DNA of 64,000 nucleotides, taken from the NCBI RefSeq assembly GCF_000973625.1, contig NZ_CP007501.1:1364001-1428000 (forward strand). The letters run 5' to 3'. The first letter of the stretch is position 1; the number at the start of each line of letters is the position of its first letter. A model generated the notes under the pieces. The model searched no databases, had not been told where the DNA came from, and saw nothing but the letters and a program-made list of their open reading frames with translations. Source of the DNA: Polynucleobacter duraquae (GTDB lineage: Bacteria > Pseudomonadota > Gammaproteobacteria > Burkholderiales > Burkholderiaceae). Below are positions 59,832 to 64,000 of this stretch, piece after piece. Both the position numbers and the translations under genes were made by a program.

Positions 59832-61091
59832 TTAGTGAGCTGCCCACTGGATGGTGCTGAGGTCAATACCATCCTTAAACATTTCCCACAAAGGTGAAAG
59901 TTCACGTAACTTCGCAATCTTCTCTTTTACTAATTTGATTGTGAAATCCACTTCTTCTTCAGTAGTAAAGCGTCCCAAAGTAAAACGAATTGAGCTATGC
60001 GCCAATTCATCATTGCGGCCAAGAGCACGCAAAACATAAGAAGGCTCCAAGGATGCTGAAGTACATGCAGAACCAGAAGAGATCGCTAGGTCTTTCAAGG
60101 CCATCAACATCGATTCGCCCTCAACGTAATTAAAGCTGATGTTCAGGTTATGCGGAACACGATGATCCATGTCTCCGTTGACGTAAACCTCTTCAATATC
60201 CTTCAAACCATTAAGCAAGCGATCGCGCAAAGCACGAATACGAGCATTGCCCGAAGCCATCTCAAGACGTGCGATACGGAAAGCTTCACCTAAACCAACG
60301 ATTTGATGAACGGCTAAGGTGCCTGAACGCATACCGCGCTCATGACCGCCACCATGAATCTGTGCCTCAATACGAATACGGGGCTTACGACGCACAAACA
60401 AGGCGCCAATACCTTTAGGGCCATAAGACTTATGAGCAGAAAAGCTCATTAAATCTACTTTAGTTTTTTCTAAATCAATTTCTACTTTGCCGGTAGCTTG
60501 CGCTGCATCCACATGAAAAATCACACCACGTGAGCGGCATAACTCGCCAATACCTGGAATATCTTGGATTACGCCAATCTCATTATTGACGTACATCACT
60601 GACAACAAAATAGTGCCCGGCTTCATTGCCGCTTCTAGCTGAGCAAAATCAATCAAACCATTTGGAAGAACATCTAAGTAAGTAACTTCAAAACCTTCGC
60701 GCTCAAGTTCGCGGCAAGTATCTAAAGTAGCCTTGTGCTCTGTCTTCACAGTAATGATGTGATTGCCACGATCTTTATAAAAGTGCGCCGCACCCTTAAG
60801 CGCTAAATTAATACTTTCAGTCGCGCCGCTAGTAAATACGATCTCTCTTGGGTCGGCATGGACTAACTGAGCCACTTCTGAACGCGCCCACTCAACCGCT
60901 TCCTCTGCAGCCCAACCGTAGGCATGGCTACGAGATGCAGCATTACCAAACTGCTCACGCAAGTAAGGCAACATCTTGTCTACCACGCGCGGGTCAATCG
61001 GCGTAGTCGCCGAATAGTCCATATAAACCGGAAAATGCTTAGGACTAAACATCGGGATTGACTGCTGGGGAATGTCTTGTGGTGCGTTCAT
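59832..61091 (-). CDS. iscS: cysteine desulfurase IscS
   Basis: IscS is the PLP enzyme that removes sulfur from cysteine for Fe-S clusters and tRNA thiolation. The PLP lysine is in [14 protein letters not shown], and the catalytic Cys loop is [17 protein letters not shown]. The protein is 419 residues, with about 15 more at the N-terminus ([20 protein letters not shown]) than E. coli IscS before [11 protein letters not shown]. iscR lies 43 nt upstream. Confidence 0.97.
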   Translation of the reverse strand: MNAPQDIPQQSIPMFSPKHFPVYMDYSATTPIDPRVVDKMLPYLREQFGNAASRSHAYGWAAEEAVEWARSEVAQLVHADPREIVFTSGATESINLALKGAAHFYKDRGNHIITVKTEHKATLDTCRELEREGFEVTYLDVLPNGLIDFAQLEAAMKPGTILLSVMYVNNEIGVIQDIPGIGELCRSRGVIFHVDAAQATGKVEIDLEKTKVDLMSFSAHKSYGPKGIGALFVRRKPRIRIEAQIHGGGHERGMRSGTLAVHQIVGLGEAFRIARLEMASGNARIRALRDRLLNGLKDIEEVYVNGDMDHRVPHNLNISFNYVEGESMLMALKDLAISSGSACTSASLEPSYVLRALGRNDELAHSSIRFTLGRFTTEEEVDFTIKLVKEKIAKLRELSPLWEMFKDGIDLSTIQWAAH

Positions 61092-61134
61092 TTTTTGCTT
61101 ATCGATTTATAGGTAAAGAGATGAATCTCTTGGA

Positions 61135-61704
61135 TTAACTTTGCCGAGCTAAATTAAAAACAGAATTCACTAGAGGACGCTTCGGGGCATCTTCTTTTTT
61201 TGCTGCGACTGCTGGTACTGGCTTTTCTGCCCTAACACTGTCAGTCTTGATTTTCTTGGGGCGCAAATCCTGCAACACGATTCCGCGTCCAGATTGCTGA
61301 TGTACCAAGTCTCGTAATGACACGGAACTCAGGTACTCCACCATCTTGGCATTCAGGTTCGACCAAAGATCATGAGTCATGCAATGACCTTGGCTTTCTT
61401 CGTCGGTATGACAGTTGCCCTTACCGCCGCATTGAGTTGCGTCCAGGGGCTCATCAACGGCCACAATAATGTCGGCCACGCTAATTTCCTCGGATTTACG
61501 GGCTAGGGTGTAACCACCACCAGGTCCACGAGTACTTTCAACGATATTGAAGCGGCGTAACTTGCCGAAAAGTTGCTCTAAATAAGAGAGGGAAATCTTC
61601 TGTCTTTGGCTAATTCCGGCCAAAGTTACAGGCCCGTGCGTCTCACGCAGGGCTAAGTCGATCATTGCGGTTACTGCAAAACGGCCTTTAGTTGTAAGTC
61701 TCAT
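61135..61704 (-). CDS. iscR: Fe-S cluster-sensing Rrf2 regulator IscR
   Basis: IscR represses isc when its [2Fe-2S] cluster is full. The winged helix (MRLTTKGRFAVTAMIDLALR, ISQRQKISLSYLEQLFGKLR) and the three cluster cysteines (TQCGGKGNCHTDEESQGHCM) are all present. At 189 residues it is longer than E. coli IscR (162) because of a C-terminal basic/Ala-Pro tail (KTDSVRAEKPVPAVAAKKED). It heads the isc operon; a degenerate GACTG/TGTC arrangement upstream could be an IscR site, but I do not rely on it. Confidence 0.95.
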   Translation of the reverse strand: MRLTTKGRFAVTAMIDLALRETHGPVTLAGISQRQKISLSYLEQLFGKLRRFNIVESTRGPGGGYTLARKSEEISVADIIVAVDEPLDATQCGGKGNCHTDEESQGHCMTHDLWSNLNAKMVEYLSSVSLRDLVHQQSGRGIVLQDLRPKKIKTDSVRAEKPVPAVAAKKEDAPKRPLVNSVFNLARQS

Positions 61705-61822
61705 ATGTCACCTTGGTAATGGATTGTTATGGACAGCTAACAGTCGGGCGGGTAATACCCGACCATTCCACTCAACTTTACCATATACCCCACTAAATTG
61801 CTCAGGCATTAACCCCTCAGGT

Positions 61823-63976
61823 CTAAATGGCGTCCCGGGAACGAGCCCCAAACGCCATTTCCTTCACCTTAGTCAATCTGTCGCGGGTAGAGGCGGCCTT
61901 TTCAAACTCCAAATTCTTGGCCTCAGAGTTCATTTGCTTCTCTAAACGCTTGATTTCGCCCGCCAGGTCCTTCTCGCTCATATCCTCATAGCGTGCCCGC
62001 TCCTGCTCAACTTGCATCTCAGAGCGCTTCTCTTTGACGTCATAGACCCCGTCAATAATGTCTTTAATGCGCTTTTTAACGCCACGGGGCTCAATCCCAT
62101 TAGCCTTATTGAAGGCAATTTGTTTGGTACGGCGACGCTCCGTTTCGCCCATCGCCCGCTTCATGGAGTCGGTAATACGGTCGGCATACAAAATCGCCTT
62201 ACCTTTGACGTTTCGTGCCGCTCTACCAATGGTTTGAATCAAACTGCGCTCAGAACGCAAGAAGCCCTCTTTATCTGCATCCAAAATGGCGACTAGAGAG
62301 ACCTCTGGAATATCTAGGCCCTCGCGTAATAAATTAATACCTACCAATACGTCAAAGACACCTAAACGTAAGTCACGCAGAATTTCCACTCTCTCCACCG
62401 TATCAATATCGGAGTGTACGTAGCGTACCTTTACTCCGTTATCCGATAAGTAATCCGTGAGTTGCTCAGCCATACGTTTTGTTAATACCGTTACTAAAAC
62501 ACGCTCATGGACTTTGACTCGCTCATGAATCTGATTCAGCAAATCATCTACCTGAGTACTTGCTGGCAATACTTCAATTTCTGGGTCGACCAATCCGGTT
62601 GGTCTTGCTACTTGCTCTACCACTTGTCCGGTGTGCGTATTTTCATAATCAGCCGGTGTTGCAGAAACAAAGACGGTTTGACGCATTTTGGTTTCAAACT
62701 CAGTAAATTTGAGTGGGCGGTTATCCATTGCTGAAGGCAAGCGGAATCCAAACTCTACTAAGGTATGTTTGCGAGACTTGTCGCCGTTGTACATCGCATT
62801 GAGCTGACCGATGAGGACATGACTCTCATCTAAAAACATGAGTGCATCATTGGGCAGGTAGTCGACCAAGGTAGGCGGCGCCTCACCAGGCATAGCGCCT
62901 GAGAGGTGGCGGGAATAGTTCTCAATGCCTTTGCAGAAGCCTAATTCGTTGAGCATCTCTAGGTCAAAGCGGGTACGCTGCTCTAAACGCTGCGCTTCAA
63001 CCAGCTTACCGTCTTTTACAAATTCATCTAAGCGAATGCGTAACTCTGCTTTGATCGTTTCAATTGCTTTGAGAACCGTATCACGCGGCGTGACGTAGTG
63101 CGAGCTTGGATAAACGGTAAAGCGTGGAATCTTCTGACGAATTTTTCCAGTGAGTGGATCAAAGAATTGCAAGCTCTCGATAACATCATCGAAGAGCTCA
63201 ACGCGTACGGCTAATTCATTATGCTCAGCCGGAAAAATATCAATCGTGTCGCCCCGAACTCGGAAAACACCACGCTTAAAGTCGGTTTCATTGCGATCGT
63301 ATTGCATCGCAATTAAGCGCATCAAAATATCGCGCTGACTCATCTTGTCGCCAGGACGTAAAGTCATCACCATGCTGTGATAGTCGCCTGGATTACCAAT
63401 ACCGTAAATTGCGGATACGGTTGCTACGATGATGACATCTCGTCGCTCTAATAAACTCTTGGTAGCAGACAGTCGCATTTGCTCGATATGCTCATTGATT
63501 GATGAATCCTTTTCAATAAACAAATCGCGTGTCGGAACGTAGGCCTCCGGCTGGTAGTAATCGTAGTAACTAACAAAGTACTCCACCGCATTTTTAGGGA
63601 AGAATTCCCGAAACTCACTATAGAGCTGGGCAGCTAGGGTCTTGTTTGGGGCAAAAATGATGGCGGGACGACCTGTTATGGCAATCACATTAGCCATAGT
63701 GAAGGTCTTACCCGAGCCAGTCACGCCCAACAGCGTCTGAAAGGTCAACCCATCCTCAATACCAGCCACTAACGCATCAATTGCGGCCGGCTGATCGCCT
63801 GCGGGCGGAAATGGCTGATAGAGCTGAAACGGGGAATCTGGGAAGGAAACGAATTTAGCTGGGTTTAAATCGTGGCCTACCTCGCCCAAAGGATCGGCTA
63901 CAGGGGTTTTCTTGCTTTCGGCAACTGGGGAATTCGAGGAAGTTTTAGGCAACTTGGGGGGCATCTCAGCTATCAT
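61823..63976 (-). CDS. uvrB: excinuclease ABC subunit B
   Basis: UvrB is the damage-verifying helicase of nucleotide excision repair. Walker [12 protein letters not shown], the beta-hairpin region [12 protein letters not shown], helicase motif [29 protein letters not shown] motif [13 protein letters not shown] and the C-terminal UVR motif ([20 protein letters not shown]) are all present. At 717 residues it exceeds E. coli UvrB (673) by a low-complexity N-terminal extension of about 45 residues ([20 protein letters not shown]). An ATG four codons in (63964) is an alternative start. It stands alone, on the same strand as isc and downstream. Confidence 0.97.
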   Translation of the reverse strand: MIAEMPPKLPKTSSNSPVAESKKTPVADPLGEVGHDLNPAKFVSFPDSPFQLYQPFPPAGDQPAAIDALVAGIEDGLTFQTLLGVTGSGKTFTMANVIAITGRPAIIFAPNKTLAAQLYSEFREFFPKNAVEYFVSYYDYYQPEAYVPTRDLFIEKDSSINEHIEQMRLSATKSLLERRDVIIVATVSAIYGIGNPGDYHSMVMTLRPGDKMSQRDILMRLIAMQYDRNETDFKRGVFRVRGDTIDIFPAEHNELAVRVELFDDVIESLQFFDPLTGKIRQKIPRFTVYPSSHYVTPRDTVLKAIETIKAELRIRLDEFVKDGKLVEAQRLEQRTRFDLEMLNELGFCKGIENYSRHLSGAMPGEAPPTLVDYLPNDALMFLDESHVLIGQLNAMYNGDKSRKHTLVEFGFRLPSAMDNRPLKFTEFETKMRQTVFVSATPADYENTHTGQVVEQVARPTGLVDPEIEVLPASTQVDDLLNQIHERVKVHERVLVTVLTKRMAEQLTDYLSDNGVKVRYVHSDIDTVERVEILRDLRLGVFDVLVGINLLREGLDIPEVSLVAILDADKEGFLRSERSLIQTIGRAARNVKGKAILYADRITDSMKRAMGETERRRTKQIAFNKANGIEPRGVKKRIKDIIDGVYDVKEKRSEMQVEQERARYEDMSEKDLAGEIKRLEKQMNSEAKNLEFEKAASTRDRLTKVKEMAFGARSRDAI

Positions 63977-64000
63977 TTCAACTGTAAGTTTTAGTTCACA

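Noticed and set aside
61720..61765. Possible IscR operator (GACTG ... TGTC) and GGGTAATACCC inverted repeat upstream of iscR
   Set aside because: The spacing is 14 rather than 13 and one half-site is mismatched against the type 1 IscR consensus; too weak to list as a site.

Overview
The window reads as a stretch of a betaproteobacterial chromosome. The gene orders (bamA-rseP-dxr-cdsA-uppS-frr-pyrH-tsf-rpsB / map-glnD; smc-zipA-ligA; lolCE-lolD-tatD-comEC; recJ-prfB-lysS; iscRSUA-hscBA-fdx), the moderate GC content judged by eye and the protein sequences suggest Burkholderiales, most likely Polynucleobacter or a close relative. The genus is an inference from gene order and remembered sequence, not from a search.

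Region 1 (1-25.5 kb) is housekeeping. A minus-strand envelope/translation operon (rpsB, tsf, pyrH, frr, uppS, cdsA, dxr, rseP, start of bamA) diverges from map-glnD. Next come a Nudix hydrolase, ligA-zipA-smc (minus), dapD-dapE-prmB (plus), and radA, a small secreted coiled-coil protein and kup (minus).

Region 2 (25.6-29.0 kb) is a small islet bounded by the initiator tRNA (25605-25681) and a 38-nt copy of that tRNA's 3' end (28937-28974, two mismatches). It carries an FkbM-type methyltransferase, a formyltransferase-fold protein, a multi-pass membrane protein and a divergent winged-helix-like protein, but no recognisable integrase. AT-rich stretches, two terminators and a large hairpin lie inside or beside it.

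Region 3 (29.2-42.6 kb) returns to housekeeping: comEC, tatD, lolD, lolC/E, a conserved protein translationally coupled to recJ, prfB with the classic +1 programmed frameshift, lysS, an OsmC-like protein, an ICMT-like methyltransferase, fpr, and a 54-residue protein whose ribosome binding site abuts an 11-bp perfect inverted repeat.

Region 4 (42.6-54.6 kb) is the metabolic highlight. A minus-strand set (Ldh2-type dehydrogenase, UxaA-family small and large subunits, GntR/UTRA regulator, COG2855 exporter) matches the known suyA-suyB-suyZ sulfolactate sulfo-lyase arrangement, with a ComC-like sulfolactate dehydrogenase. A near-perfect 30-bp palindrome lies between it and a divergent Bug-type solute-binding protein gene. 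Next is a tightly overlapped seven-gene operon: SdhB-like Fe-S protein, two cytochrome b anchors, two-subunit class I fumarase, an SdhA-like flavoprotein without the usual covalent-FAD histidine, and a TauE/SafE exporter. A divergent LysR gene faces it. That a succinate dehydrogenase/fumarase-like operon ends in a sulfite-exporter-family gene beside a sulfolactate locus suggests organosulfonate use; this link is a hypothesis.

Region 5 (54.6-64 kb) holds a Rap1a/Tai-like exported protein, a DUF3300-type lipoprotein, the complete isc operon and uvrB.
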